A stretch of 64,000 nucleotides of DNA from Fuerstiella marisgermanici (lineage in GTDB: Bacteria > Planctomycetota > Planctomycetia > Planctomycetales > Planctomycetaceae): NCBI RefSeq assembly GCF_001983935.1, contig NZ_CP017641.1, positions 1 through 64,000 on the forward strand, given 5' to 3'. The notes below the pieces were generated by a model. That model was not told the DNA's origin. It saw nothing but the letters and a program-made list of their open reading frames with translations, and made no database searches. A program made the position numbers and the translations under genes. How positions within the stretch are numbered: the first letter of the stretch is position 1; the number at the start of each line of letters is the position of its first letter. Below are positions 54,101-62,000 of the stretch, piece after piece.

Positions 54101-56456
54101 ACAATCGCCGAACCGCTCGTTCCTGTCGTTTACCGTCAGGCGAGACAATGCGTCTATTCCAATCGACATTGATTTCGTCACAGTCGATGGCACGGCCACC
54201 GTCGCCGATGGCGACTATCTGGCTCGCAACGGAACACTCAGCTTTCCCGCGAATTCGCCGCTCACCGCCAACGTGGTTGTGGAAGTGATTGGCGATCATC
54301 GGCTGGAGCCCGATGAAATTCTCTACGTCGATATTTCGTCGTCCATGTTTGGCGTTCAAATCGCGAACCCTCGAGCCGTCGGAACAATTGTTCAGGACGA
54401 CGGTTTTATCAGCGGTCAGAAGTGGCACGACATTGACGCGGATGGTGTGCGAGACGCCAACGAGCCGGGGCTTGATGGCTGGGTGATTCAGGTGCTGAAC
54501 GATCAGGGCGATGTCGTCACGTCAGCCACGACCGGCAGCATTGACCTGAACAATGATGGCAGCATCGACCCTATTACCGAACAGGGGCTATACAACATTC
54601 CGACTGGTGCCGGAACATGGACGATCTCTGAAGTTATGCAACAGGGCTGGCGCCAAACGTCTCCGAATTCAGGGAACGCTCAAGCCTACGAACTGGATCA
54701 GGAACGAGGGCTGCGGTTCACTGGCAGCTACTTCGAAAACTGGGGCGGCCTCGGCGAAAAATGGCTATTCGGTGACGACGGCTGGACCTTCATCACACCG
54801 AACGGCGACGTGTTTGAATGGAACGGCAGCCCACGAGAAAACCTCAGCGGCGACCTCATTGTGGGGCTCGGCGAGATCTTCCATTCTAACCCCGCGCTGT
54901 TGTTCAACGCTCAACCGCCCGGCAATCGCACGGTTACTGTGGAAACCAACCAGACGACGTCCGGCATCAACTTCGGTAACGCACCAACTGGCGTGATCGA
55001 AGGGCAGAAGTTCCATGATGTCGATGCGAATGGCCAGCGAGATTCCAGCGAACCGTACCTGAACGGCTGGACCATCACTCTGCGAGACGAATCCGGCAAC
55101 ATTGTGGCGACCACGACCACGGCCGACATCGATCGCAACGGCAACGGTTCGATTGACCCAACGCGGGAACGGGGCGTCTATCGCTTCGAAAATCTTCTGC
55201 CAGGAAACTACACCGTTTCGGAAGAACGTCGAGCGGGCTGGATTCAGTCTGGCGACGGCGGGATCTTCGCCGGTGCAGCCTACGACCTTAATCAGCAGCG
55301 CAACTTCCGCGAGGCGAAATTCGACTTCCTGAACTGGGGCGGCCGCAACGAGAAGTGGTTGTGGAGTGACGTGGGTTGGCACTTCGTGACTCCGGACGGC
55401 AGCATCTACGAATGGGATGGCAGTCCTCGCACGAACCTCACCGGTACCTTGGTGTCACGACTGAACGCGTCGTACTTCCAGGATCTGTCGTTGCTGTACA
55501 ATGCCGCTCAACCAGCGGATTACACGGTTTCGATCACTGGTCAGGAAGTCACCGGACTGAACTTTGCGAACACACTCGCACACAACGGAACCGGTCAAGG
55601 TAATGTTCAGGTAACGGTGAATGGTTCGAACGCCCAGATCAGCGGCGACGCGCAGAAAAACACTATCGTGGTCTACACTGCTGCCGATGGCAGCGTGATG
55701 ATTGCCGGTGCCGGCAGCACGTCAATTAACGGATCGGCTGCTCCATTCCTGCTGTCTACCAATGGCACGCTTGCCAGCCTGAACGTTTCGCTCAGCAGCG
55801 GTGACGACCAGTTGGTGCTGTCAGGAATCACTGCTGGCTCACTGGACGTGCAGACTGGAGGTGGTTTGGACCTGGTGACAATAGACAACGTCGTTATCAA
55901 CGGATCGGCCACGATCGGCAATTCGTCGGGCGTTGATGAGCACCGTATTCACGGCAGCGATTTCGGCAGCCTGAACGTCAACACCGGCGGACTTGTCAGC
56001 CTGCAGAATTCCGAGGTCGATGGTGAACTGGCTGTCGTTGGCAGCAGCACGCCAACCACCGTATTCGTGCAGGGCTCAACGGTCGACGGTAACGTGGACA
56101 TTGAAACCGGCAGCGGGGCGGATGCGATTATCGCTAATCGTTCATCGTTTGGGGCCAACGTTTCCGTCAATTCCGGCGGCGGCAACGACCTGCTGACTCT
56201 GCGAGCCAGCCAGGTCGCCGGCAACCTGGTTGCAGACGGCCGCGGCAATAACGATCAAATCGGCATCAGCAACGGTAGCACGGTCAACGGTTCGGCGACC
56301 GTGCGAGGCGGCAGCGGTAGTGACACGTTCGCCACTGACGGCACGGTGGCCGGTTCGCCGACGCTGACCCGCATTGAAAGCACGATCAATTCTGACCTGG
56401 AAAACCTGATCGACCTGGCTCTCAGCAACTTCGACGACTTATTGCTGGAGCTATAG
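42192..56456 (+). CDS. Giant extracellular protein: BNR/sortilin-like propeller, Calx-beta array, SdrD-like B domains
   Basis: About 4,750 residues. Basic N-terminus with the planctomycete leader motif LESRALLT, then a galactose-binding-like beta domain (42.35-42.9 kb) and three Calx-beta domains (to 43.88 kb). A ~760-residue block (43.9-46.2 kb) is built of BNR/sortilin-type strands (KSTDGGNSW, FRSTDGGATF, YKSIDGGASW, FRSGDGGATW). About 24 diverse Calx-beta domains follow (46.2-54.4 kb). Then come two SdrD-like B domains (GQKWHDIDADGVRDANEPGL, GQKFHDVDANGQRDSSEP), each with a Trp-rich insert, and a beta-helix-like C-terminus ending FDDLLLEL. The GTG at 42192 has GAGGA eight bases upstream and is preferred to the GTG at 42168. 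Likely a calcium-binding surface adhesin or matrix protein; ligand unknown. Confidence 0.87.
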   Translation: MARSNQGPKLTDFLARMFGKSSRTPDRPSRRRREMRRQKTTEQLESRALLTLVGIDFGGGTTPTNWTAFSGTSDVSLNDLVDESGTATAIDVAIDIDTSAGIYDSFAPPATELPSHTQSLAGIDRAYTDQGNIELTFSDLGAGQLYEVYVFAGDRLASDQRVVISEPTSGTTLTQFTQPHDANQLVVNGEVGASNRALSSYAVFARADSNGEMKVRVDSSANPTGFFGLAGVALQANSSVVPDVSIGDVVVNESDGTAAFPVSLSAPAVSDTTLTLTTTDGSAVAGQDYVTTTAQVTIPRGATTATATFDVAIVDDADVEADETFVVSVASVDSGVVGGITDTGTGTIAANDAALTVSIAASEVAEGAGAAAATATVTRNSDTSAPLTVFLTSSDTSEASVPVSVVIAAGQATSPAFDITAIDDGLVDGTQTVNITATSTSHAAGSASLDVTDDDTPALTLSIFASAVSESAGPAATTATVTRNTDTTEALVVDLSSSDVTAATVTNSVTIAAGATSATFDISAVDDTLIDGTQTVTISASATVVYQGANTTIQASSDIGILDDDLGGWNAEGPFSATNGQTENVAPNGEIVGAIHTVIAHPTDPDVVYVGAVNGGVWRTNNATAVNPSWTPLTDDMPSQSISALVWDTADTTNQTIYAGTGRQSSYAQTGNERVGLLKSTDGGNSWQVLDGNGELAGANISGIAANGNTVVVSVNVADSYTYSNVGIFRSTDGGATFEQVSIDDGSATGLPGGVSYDLVVDPTNPDIMYTNQVFSIVANGLYKSIDGGASWNKVSSAAVDAFITDFNSNLEMAVGHHNNVYAGIVEFGAPVAFFRSGDGGATWVQLDDPVTFENTGDVGLNPRGSKGPTAGDNPTPAEIAGGQGSIHFSIVADPTDPNIVYVGGDRQPRQNEDTGSFPNSIGAQDFTGRLFRGDASLAAGSQWVHLTHRDDMGAAGGGTASSSAPHADSREMTFDANGDLLEVDDGGIYRRTDPRSNQGDWFAMTGDLQVTEVHDVAYDSVSNTLMTGNQDTGTTYQPGQGSTQWVSLSTADGGDVVIDDRSLAAGGQSIRYSSFQNLSAFRRTVWDAAGNLVSTSFPALTGFTGGVFRTPVELNSIDPSRLVIQGAGETFETLDQGSTATSLNAGGIGNQIYQNALAYGGRKNGTDNADVLWVGSGDDVLVRTAGGAALAPTASDPTSDLIVDLTIDPDDWASAAIVTRNEVQVTTDTGASWFDVTGDLFTSFPNSAIYSVSYIANAVSDALIVGTNMGVFGSFVSTIGTWFEVGGGMPNVIAFDMEYDATDDVLAVGTLGRGAWSLQNARSALPTTPDVSIGDVTVNENDGVASFMVTLATPAVVPTTLTLTTVDGTALAGQDYTATTATVEIPAGATTATTTFDVPLINDTNPELPASFSVVVQTVETGSVGDTSVVAAGIINDDDATITVSIADASITEPGGANPSTTAIVTRNTDISGPLDVMLMSDDTSEATVVGMVTIPAGQPSAVFDITAVADLFVDGTQTVTITPTAAGHVSVADTVDVTDEDVPTLTITILADSINEADGPAATRAMVTRNTDVAADLTVNLVSSDTTEATVASSITIFAGNQTSASFPINAIDDAVIDGAQVVTITASLTGFISGSDSVTVLDDETKLVRLAIDPLTLSEEGGTAAVRAVLNEASTADVTVTMMLSGSATITGPGTDFSMSTLTLTVPAGQLQSPPATITGLSDALDEPDETVVISIDPNSVVNATIDPVFLNATATILDDDAPPLVTLTPSDTAVIEGEDVVYTLELSAASSFDVTVNLALGGTATATGASRDFLDPAPGLQIVIPAGQTQATVSIETVDDALSEGVETIILGITGVVNGTAGNPSQRTVQINDNDPLPTVTFTVDNASIIENLGQATFTARLSEPSGQTVTIDLAKLGLATENVDYTISHSQLVIPAGQMVATTKVTATSDAIDEHDENVLLRFANVTNATVVGTVEAQTTILDDDIAPTVSLSSSVASIPEDGGTFTFFATLNAVSGKDVTVNLMLRGTATDGVDYTRTPTSPTSNLTVVIPAGSTSVPIDVSVTDDTLDEFDELVVIEFVSVVNAVENIVQQASTTIVDNDAPATVTLQVAPAAISEAGTLTSTVTASLSAPSGKEVRVTLGMSGNAVRNTDYTIDSTTIVIPAGSTTGTATITPIDDLLDEFDETVVVDITAVVNGTEDGQQQVEVAILDNEAVPRIDLAASDAFIPETGGTATFTATLSEISGRDVTVTLSPTGNATLGVDYSDPGTQIVIQAGQLAGSVTMNALPDALNEFDETVTLTIDSADFASIGTASQLVTIVDDDPIPSLTIAADAASYSESAASANFTLTLSEVSGRDVTVAFNTGGDASAGGDYVDPGTQIVIPAGQQSVPLPITLLSDDRDENDEQLTVNLTFADYASPGTTVSATTLLIDDDATPTVTLSFDPATIAEAGETSTRLIATLSAPSNLPITLDVSLAGTALGSGVDYNAGPQSLVIAPGEETAEIIISAVDDSLFEQPRDVIVASVGSASNTIWDGNSVTAEIIDNDLRTLTLTIAPGTVNEIDGAAAATATLTRNTRTDSQLTVTLFSDDVGEASVQSTIIIPVGASAVTFPVNSVNDGVLDGTQTVTVTASSPGYVSGVDTVDVEDATVGVGLEVSEISVSESGSPQITVTARTQNPAVGDQTVDINVNGLNITAGDYTLSNTRITIPSGQTTGTATLQILDDQLVESTSEILNVTMSNLSSGLALTGANSAAVEIIDNDTALVSVNDVTSVEANTGLRTYTFTVSTTNASDRPYSVGFNTVDGTATVADGDYTSANGTINFNGQANETHTVVVQVNGDRKVELDETFTLQLSNIQSGTNSVAFDVGGDQGTGTIANNDSGTISIGDVTLQEGNTGDTSFVFTVSLDAEIGNSISLIHDTADGTATSAGGDYTPIVVGSTTFNANTGGPQTASIEVLVSGDSMVELNEAFLLNLSNLVTGGLNVTLANTSATGTITNDDASNISVDSPTVVEADAGTSQMVFTITLNGAVDVPVTVDYITADGTALTSDGDYVGAAAAGLSFSGADGEIKTVAVTINGDTKVERNETFELVLRNLVAAGRNVTIAGPGVGTIQNDESATISIDDVVLDEGNAGVTTATFTVTLVGEVDSPVSIDYATAADTASDADNDYAAASGTLTFPPNLGSPLTQTFSVLITGDEKVEHDESFFINLTNLAAAGRDVSVIDNQATVTINDDDSATIAIDNVAVSEGVTGDSVVTFTVSLDAEVADDVTLDYATADDRATTADGDYTSSSGGLTFAANSGGPQTQTFEVTVHGDQKVELNETFFANLSNLNNSGVNVSVADAQGVGTITNDDVATITIDDVTQNEGDAGTSIFTFTISLEGEVDANVGLVARTSAGTASPTDGDYAAGSATNLLFNAGNGRSQTQTVSVTVNGDEKVELDETFFVDLSGLSASGRAVSVTDSRGVGRIVNDDAATLTINDVTLQEGSSGNTAFEFTVTMSGEVDVPVQYGYVTADDTATAADGDFAEITAGSDAFVANNGVGPQTRTITVQVAGDGRVESDEAFLAILNSVNAAGRNVTIADAQGMGNIIDDDTATISIDDVTIAEGDAGTTDFVFTVTLSNEVSSPVSINYDTVEGTATVSGNDFVANTGNVLTFAANAGDGPQTLTFAVTVNGDATVERDETFQVDLSGLVTNGQAITLADSQGLGAITNDETAGIIIDDVSRSEGNSGTTNYVFTVTLEANVDTAFNLDFTTADSTADASDFSSTSGTLSFAGAAGETQSLSVSVVGDNTVELDEAFFVNLTNLAANGRNIALTKAQGVGTIVNDDAATISIVDSTTMEGNSGTPVTTLLVRLNGTIDTPVTLDFQTQDGTATVVGNDYTEASGTITLPAGTNPETTIQVNVRGDVLIEQNEAFFVDLTNLDAGGRNVTLTDSRGQVTVNNDDFVNVTITDAQVVEQQSPNRSFLSFTVRRDNASIPIDIDFVTVDGTATVADGDYLARNGTLSFPANSPLTANVVVEVIGDHRLEPDEILYVDISSSMFGVQIANPRAVGTIVQDDGFISGQKWHDIDADGVRDANEPGLDGWVIQVLNDQGDVVTSATTGSIDLNNDGSIDPITEQGLYNIPTGAGTWTISEVMQQGWRQTSPNSGNAQAYELDQERGLRFTGSYFENWGGLGEKWLFGDDGWTFITPNGDVFEWNGSPRENLSGDLIVGLGEIFHSNPALLFNAQPPGNRTVTVETNQTTSGINFGNAPTGVIEGQKFHDVDANGQRDSSEPYLNGWTITLRDESGNIVATTTTADIDRNGNGSIDPTRERGVYRFENLLPGNYTVSEERRAGWIQSGDGGIFAGAAYDLNQQRNFREAKFDFLNWGGRNEKWLWSDVGWHFVTPDGSIYEWDGSPRTNLTGTLVSRLNASYFQDLSLLYNAAQPADYTVSITGQEVTGLNFANTLAHNGTGQGNVQVTVNGSNAQISGDAQKNTIVVYTAADGSVMIAGAGSTSINGSAAPFLLSTNGTLASLNVSLSSGDDQLVLSGITAGSLDVQTGGGLDLVTIDNVVINGSATIGNSSGVDEHRIHGSDFGSLNVNTGGLVSLQNSEVDGELAVVGSSTPTTVFVQGSTVDGNVDIETGSGADAIIANRSSFGANVSVNSGGGNDLLTLRASQVAGNLVADGRGNNDQIGISNGSTVNGSATVRGGSGSDTFATDGTVAGSPTLTRIESTINSDLENLIDLALSNFDDLLLEL

Positions 56457-56506
56457 GCGGTGCGGCCCGCCTGCCGGTCGGAGTTGTTGCTCTGAAGTGG
56501 ACGCGT

Positions 56507-56533
56507 CGTTCCCGTTGGTTACCAGCGGGAACG
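56507..56533. terminator. Possible bidirectional terminator hairpin
   Basis: Twelve-base stem CGTTCCCGTTGG / CCAGCGGGAACG (one T-G pair) with loop TTA, between the convergent second giant gene and pyrH. No T-run follows, so intrinsic termination is uncertain. Confidence 0.4.
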
Positions 56534-56559
56534 GCCCAACCACAGTGCCGAACAACGGA

Positions 56560-56640
56560 CGTCTGCCCCTCCGGCGAACAACGAGAGCCATGCCGACGAT
56601 CACGCCAACTCGTTTGTAATCGAACACCACGCCGGCGCTT
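56560..56640 (-). pseudogene. Decayed copy of the pyrH 3' end
   Basis: Bases 56604-56631 match 56749-56776 inside pyrH with one mismatch in 28, and similarity extends weakly on the left side. Translated on the minus strand it gives VVFDYKRVG, the same peptide as pyrH near its C-terminus, followed by diverged sequence. It lies about 60 bp beyond the pyrH stop codon, so it looks like the remnant of a small tandem duplication or of a second pyrH copy. Confidence 0.55.
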
Positions 56641-56697
56641 CAGCTCGCGTCCCGCTCACACACCCACCACGCCAACCGCCCGCCGGTGCGTACCGGC

Positions 56698-57429
56698 CTA
56701 GTGGACGCGTGTGCCGATAGGTTCGCCGGCGATGACGCGAGCGATGTTGCCAACTCGTTTGTAGTCGAACACCACGATCGGCAGCTTGTGTTCCATGCAA
56801 TGATGGAATGCCTGAGCGTCCATGACCTGCAGGTTTTGGTCGATGACTTCGCGGTAAGTGATTTCTGTGTAGCGAATCGCGTGAGGGTTCTTCATGGGGT
56901 CGTCAGAATACACGCCGTCGACCTTCGTCCCCTTCAGTACGACGTCGGCATCGATTTCGCGAGCTCGCAGGGCCGCGGCCGTGTCGGTTGTCACGAACGG
57001 ACTTCCCGTGCCAGCGGCCAGAATGACCACGCGTCCTTTTTCGAGATGGCGGATACAGCGGCGGCGGATAAACGGTTCGGCCACGCCTTCCATACGAATT
57101 GCACTTTGAACGCGAGTTGCCACGCCGGCGCTTTCCAGGGCGTCCTGCAGGGCCAGAGCGTTAATCACGGTGGCCAGCATGCCCATGTAGTGAGCTGTCG
57201 ACGGGATAATGGCGTCGCTGACCTCAGCAAACTGCTTGCCTCGCAGAATGTTGCCGCCACCACATACGATGGCCAGTTGAACACCGCTACTCATCACGTC
57301 GCGAATTTGTTCCGAGATACTGGCGACTTCCGACATGCTGATGCCGGATTCACCGTCGCGGCAAAAGCTTTCGCCACTGATCTTTAGCAGTATTCGTTGG
57401 TATTTCGGGGTGATCAGATTGTCGGGCAT
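56698..57429 (-). CDS. pyrH: UMP kinase
   Basis: 243-residue bacterial UMP kinase of the amino-acid-kinase fold; phosphorylates UMP to UDP in pyrimidine nucleotide synthesis. Motifs: [57 protein letters not shown] and the C-terminal [18 protein letters not shown]. The open frame extends upstream to 57486, but those 19 residues are not part of the family, so the ATG at 57429 ([11 protein letters not shown]) is chosen. The usual neighbours rpsB, tsf and frr are not adjacent. Confidence 0.95.
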   Translation of the reverse strand: MPDNLITPKYQRILLKISGESFCRDGESGISMSEVASISEQIRDVMSSGVQLAIVCGGGNILRGKQFAEVSDAIIPSTAHYMGMLATVINALALQDALESAGVATRVQSAIRMEGVAEPFIRRRCIRHLEKGRVVILAAGTGSPFVTTDTAAALRAREIDADVVLKGTKVDGVYSDDPMKNPHAIRYTEITYREVIDQNLQVMDAQAFHHCMEHKLPIVVFDYKRVGNIARVIAGEPIGTRVH

Positions 57430-57742
57430 TGTGCTCTTCCTGGCGGTTAAAGCCGAGAAGTTTGACGAACTTCGCTGATTCCACAAGCTGGACGGCCGAC
57501 TCGGATAAAGAATTTTCTTCTCCTCCGCCGAAGTCCCTCGACTTTGAGCAAAACCAGGCCAAATGTGCGGTCAACGAGCCATTTTGCTGCACTTTCGCGG
57601 GTCGGTCGTGGATGGCGAACTGCCGGTTGGTTGCGGACCGGCAACGCTGATTTCGGCCGATTTGGTGTGTCAGGTCGGGCGTTGAGGCAGCATATGATGT
57701 AAAACTTGGGCCACAACCTGCCTTTGTAATTCTCCTGCCGCC
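57430..57742. other. Divergent intergenic region
   Basis: 313 bp between pyrH and the hypothetical gene. No gene, hairpin or repeat was recognised; promoters for both directions must be here. Confidence 0.4.
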
Positions 57743-58411
57743 GTGTCTCATTCGTGTGCCATTTTTCTGATGACCGCAAATTCCACCCTGACAATGATTT
57801 CCCGCGACGCCTGGTACCTTGCGTTTCGAGCTGCGTTTTTGACGACATTTGAGCAGCTTTCTGCCGAACGCGACGGTGACGACGCAGCCGCCACGGCCGG
57901 GTTTCTGGACCATATTCCCCTTCTGTCTGGTTGCGCTGCTCAGGTGCAAATCGACTGCCTTCTGAAGACGTGGCATCAGCTGTGTCACCACCCAAGCCGG
58001 CCACTGCGTCCGATTGAACAGTGCGTGTGTTATTGTGCGGTGAATGAGTTGGCGCGGCTGGGGCAAATCGAAAACCGTCGTCTGCTGGCCGTCGCGGCGG
58101 CCGGACCGACGCCATTAAAGAACCCCGACTACCTGTGGCTGGCATCGAAGATTCGAGCCCTCCAGGTGACGTGGCCTTTTCGCGTCCGCACGCCAAACGT
58201 GATGGACGATGGACGTCTGCTAAACGCCGACCTTGATGATCCTCACCATCAGCCGGTCAGTGCGGAGACTCGCCGAGTGCTGCTGGACACGGTCGGAGCA
58301 TGGCAGGTCTCTGCCGAAATTCTTTCCAACAGCGAGGGGCTGCTGTGTCGGGACGAAGTTCGCACGCTTGGCGTATTTCTCCAAAAGAACCCCCGACTCA
58401 TGAATTTGTAG
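57743..58411 (+). CDS. Hypothetical protein
   Basis: 222 residues from a GTG; ATGs at 57770 and 57794 (MISRDAWYLAF) are equally possible starts, giving 213 or 205 residues. Not recognised. It appears soluble and mostly helical, with conserved-looking segments IDCLLKTWHQL, PIEQCVCYCAVNELARLG and DYLWLASKIRAL. There is no signal peptide. Composition is coding-like over the full length and the gene is followed by the H1-like gene 127 bp downstream, so the pair may be an operon. Confidence 0.65.
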   Translation: MSHSCAIFLMTANSTLTMISRDAWYLAFRAAFLTTFEQLSAERDGDDAAATAGFLDHIPLLSGCAAQVQIDCLLKTWHQLCHHPSRPLRPIEQCVCYCAVNELARLGQIENRRLLAVAAAGPTPLKNPDYLWLASKIRALQVTWPFRVRTPNVMDDGRLLNADLDDPHHQPVSAETRRVLLDTVGAWQVSAEILSNSEGLLCRDEVRTLGVFLQKNPRLMNL

Positions 58412-58538
58412 CAGAGTTGCCAGAGCTACCCTTGTGGTCGTGGCAGTTCTGTATTGCTTTGATAAACTGACACGCACCGAAAAGCCACGGGGTTTTCGGG
58501 TTGCAGTTCGATCAAAATTCAGAAGGGTTGCCCCTGGC

Positions 58539-59057
58539 ATGGCGAAGAAAAAAGCCGCTACAAAGCCGAAAAAGAAGACCACAACTGCGAAATCACCGGT
58601 GAAAAAGAAGGTAGCCAAGAAATCAGCTGCCAAAAAAACGCCCGCTCGCAAGACAGCTTCGAAAAAGGCGCCCGCCAAGAAAGTGGCTCAAAAACCGGCC
58701 GCTCGCCCTGTCAAAAAGAAGGGTGTTCGTCGCGCGACCATGACGACCGGCATTCGCGCCAAGAAGGCCGGCAAGAAGATGGGGCGTTCTCGTATCCCTA
58801 CAGATGCCCCGCTTTCCGTGGTTTTCCAAAACGACCTGGATGCTCAGGAGGCCTTCGCATTCCTCGGCATTCATACGGTTCGCGAATTGGAAGAATTCGA
58901 TCCGGATCAGCTGGTCATGAAGTTAACCAGCCCTGCCAAACAAACGGTTGGCAGGATCCGCAAAATTCTGGCGATGAACAACCGCTGCCTGGAACATGAC
59001 GAAGCGTTCGCTCTTGAGTTCCAGGAAAAACTCGCGTCGATGAAGTTGCGTCAGTAG
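58539..59057 (+). CDS. Histone H1-like Lys/Ala-rich protein with C-terminal helical domain
   Basis: 172 residues. Residues 2-80 are Lys/Ala/Pro/Thr repeats of the KKxAKK / KKAPAKK kind, as in bacterial H1-like (Hc1-type) nucleoid proteins and the tails of some planctomycete DNA-binding proteins. Residues of about 95-172 form a compact domain (AQEAFAFLGIHTVRELEEFD, then KQTVGRIRKILAMNNRCLEH) resembling helix-hairpin-helix units such as the RNA polymerase alpha C-terminal domain. The upstream frame reaches 58434, but AGAAGGG twelve bases before the ATG at 58539 (MAKKKAATK) marks the start. Non-specific DNA or RNA binding is likely; the precise role is unknown. Confidence 0.8.
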   Translation: MAKKKAATKPKKKTTTAKSPVKKKVAKKSAAKKTPARKTASKKAPAKKVAQKPAARPVKKKGVRRATMTTGIRAKKAGKKMGRSRIPTDAPLSVVFQNDLDAQEAFAFLGIHTVRELEEFDPDQLVMKLTSPAKQTVGRIRKILAMNNRCLEHDEAFALEFQEKLASMKLRQ

Positions 59058-59097
59058 TCGTTACAACGGCACAGAGACGTCCGTCCCAGCACGGCGG

Positions 59098-62000
59098 TTA
59101 AGCTTCAACGGCCACGGTGAATTCGACGCCGGCACTCCACGCGGATGGAGTGCCGTCGTCGGCAATTCCGCGAATCCATGCTCGATAATTGCCAGCGGGC
59201 ATCGCTGACGTTGGCCGGAAAGAAATGTCTGTCACGCTTGTTTCGTGGATGTATTTCAGCTCGCCCGTCGTGATGTTGTTGACCCACAGTTCGTAGCGAG
59301 CGGCTGTTTGGACTGTTGACCAGGCGAACAGGACTTCGCCTGAAGTCGCGGGAATGGTTGCCAGCGGACTCACAAGTGTGGCCGACGTGGCGGCTTCTAC
59401 TGTGAAGACATGGAAGTCACTCCACGCCAGCGAAGCGTTGGCCGTATTCACGCCTCGTACGCGGACCCGATAGTCGCCCGGTGGCAGCGGCGTCGTGGGC
59501 TGAACGGACGTGGCTGTCACGCCGGTGATGAGTTCAAAGACCGGTTGGCCACTGGCCTCTTGCTGAACTTCAACCTGCCACGACTGTACCGCGCTGTTTG
59601 GTGTTAAAGCGGTCCACGTGATAATCGGCATGCTACTTGTGATGTTTGGCAGTGGAGCCGTGATCACTGGCACGTCCGCGGATTCAGTGACAGAAAACTT
59701 GGCCCCGGCACTCCAGTCGCTGACTGCTTCAACTCCGTTGTAGGCACGTGTCCAAACCTGGTACTCGCCGGGCTGTAGTGCAAACGCCGGCGTGTAAACG
59801 GGGCTGGCAACATTGTAGTCAAGGATGATGGCGTCGACGTCGCGAGTGATGTCGTTCACCCACAGAGCATACCGAGTTGCGTTGCTCACGGTTGACCAGG
59901 TGAAGGTCGGCCGAGTTGTGTCGATGCGTCCGGATGGAGAATACACCGATACATCGTCGTCAGTCGTCGTGATCTGGAAACGCTTTTCTGCCGTTCCCAG
60001 CATACGGTCGCCATCGAACGCTGTGACCGAGACCACGTAGTCCCCCAGCACGAACGGAGTATCCAGTTGCAGCACGTTGTTCTGGACTCGAGTTTGAGTC
60101 AGCGGAAGCGGATTGGTGCCGCCTGTGAGACCGTAGCTGAATGAGACTCGGTAGTGAGTGGCCTGCCCCACGTGACTCCACGTAAACCGAGGCGACCCGT
60201 TGTCCGTGATTTTGTCCGGTGACCACACGGTCGGAGTGTTGACGGCTTCCGTGACGTAAAAATTCTGGCCGGCACTCCACGTTCCGATGCTGCCATCGTC
60301 GTTGAACGCTCGCACCCACGCTCGGTATTGTCCCGGCGGCAGCGGATTCGGCGCTGTGAATGTAGTGTCCGTGAGGCTCGAATTATGGACGACTCGCGCT
60401 ACGCCACGGCTGACGTCGTTCACCCATACTTCATAGCGACTCGCACCCGACACGGCTGCCCAATTGAAGACCGGCAGTGGGTTTTCTGAATCGCTACTAG
60501 GAGCAACCCATTCAGCCTGGTTGGCGACTTCCTGTACCTGAAACGTCACGGCAGAACTGATGTTCAGCCCCGTCGCCTGGATCGTCGCGGCGTAGTTTCC
60601 GGGCGGAAGACTTGATGGTAGTGTGTATGACGTGCCGGTCAGATTGCGATCGATGACGATATTGTTTTGCCCCGTCGACACATTGCTGATTCGCAGCGTG
60701 TAATCGTCGACGGCAGTCGGCAGCCATCCAAAAGTTGGTGTTGTATCGGTCGCTGACGCGGCTGGATCGGTCAATACGCTGCTGCTGCTTTCTGTTAGTT
60801 CAAAAGCAAACGGGGCACTCCAACTGTACAGCGGACCACGGTCATCGAACGCTCGTACCCAGGCTGTGTAGCGATCGGCGGTGAGTCCTGTTTCCGGTGT
60901 GAAAGATGCATTCGTCAGGTGCGCCTGGTGGATGACGCGTGGCCGATTAGTTCCGTTAATCCACAGTTCATAGCGAGTGGCTCCTACCACCGGTGACCAT
61001 GCAAACGTCGGCAAGCTATCGATCGAATTGGCAACGGGGTCCGTAAAGAAAGGGCGGCTTTCCGTTTCCAGAATCGTCAGGTACGCATAGTCGCTGAACG
61101 CCTGGAAATCTGATCCCGTGTGAGCTCGATACCGCCAGCGATAGCGGCCTGCGGGGAGCGCTTCGTGAGGTCGAAAGCTGTTGGTGGAAAGATGACTCTG
61201 CAGCAGATATTGCGTCGTCCCGGCGGTGAGGTTGTCAACTTCCAGTTCGTATCGAACGGCTCCAGCAATGGCAGACCACGTGAATAGCGGCAGCGGATCA
61301 TAGGCACTGGCAGCCGTCAGAATTGAGACGGCATGATCTTCAACTTCACCATCGGCAGCAGCCCCGGTCGGCAATGACGCGCTAGTATCGGTACTCAAGC
61401 GAAACCGAGCGAAGGTTTCGCCTGCCGACTTGATGGGGATTGAAGGAAAGTTGAGTGCGACAGTGCCACCTTGAGTACCCGATGGCACGATCACGTTGGC
61501 TGATTCCGTCCCATTGCTGAAGACGCCGTCACTGTTGAGATCAATCCAGCCGTACAGCGTTGCGTTCGAGCCGGTGGTATTAGTAACCGTCACATCGATT
61601 GATGCGGCTGTGCCTTCGACAAAAATCAATGCGGAGGCATCCACGCCGTCTTCGTCTGCCAGCCCGACGCTGTCGTCTGCCGTCGCAGAAGTATTCTGCT
61701 GTCCTCCGTTATCGCCGTCTACGGAGTCGCCGATTTTCAGTCCCGGCCGCAGCACATGGCTGGGACCATCATCGGCCTGACGCGTCTGATAGTTTCCGGT
61801 GCTGGTCCCTGCTATGGAATCCGGCGCGTCGCCGAAGTCTAACGGAGCGGCAACGTCAGCGACTTCCCAACCCATGTCGCTAAGAGCGGCCCAGTCCACT
61901 GTTGTGATCTGCTTGCGCGTGCCGGTGGTGATTTCCGGAGCCATCAGCGTTTCCTGAATGGTCGCCGTGCCGGGCGGAGTGCTGGTGGTGTTTTCTGCAA

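Noticed and set aside
57447-58196. 249-codon minus-strand frame over the hypothetical gene
   Set aside because: Low-complexity Arg/Ser/Gly composition typical of a shadow frame; it also runs into the pyrH leader.
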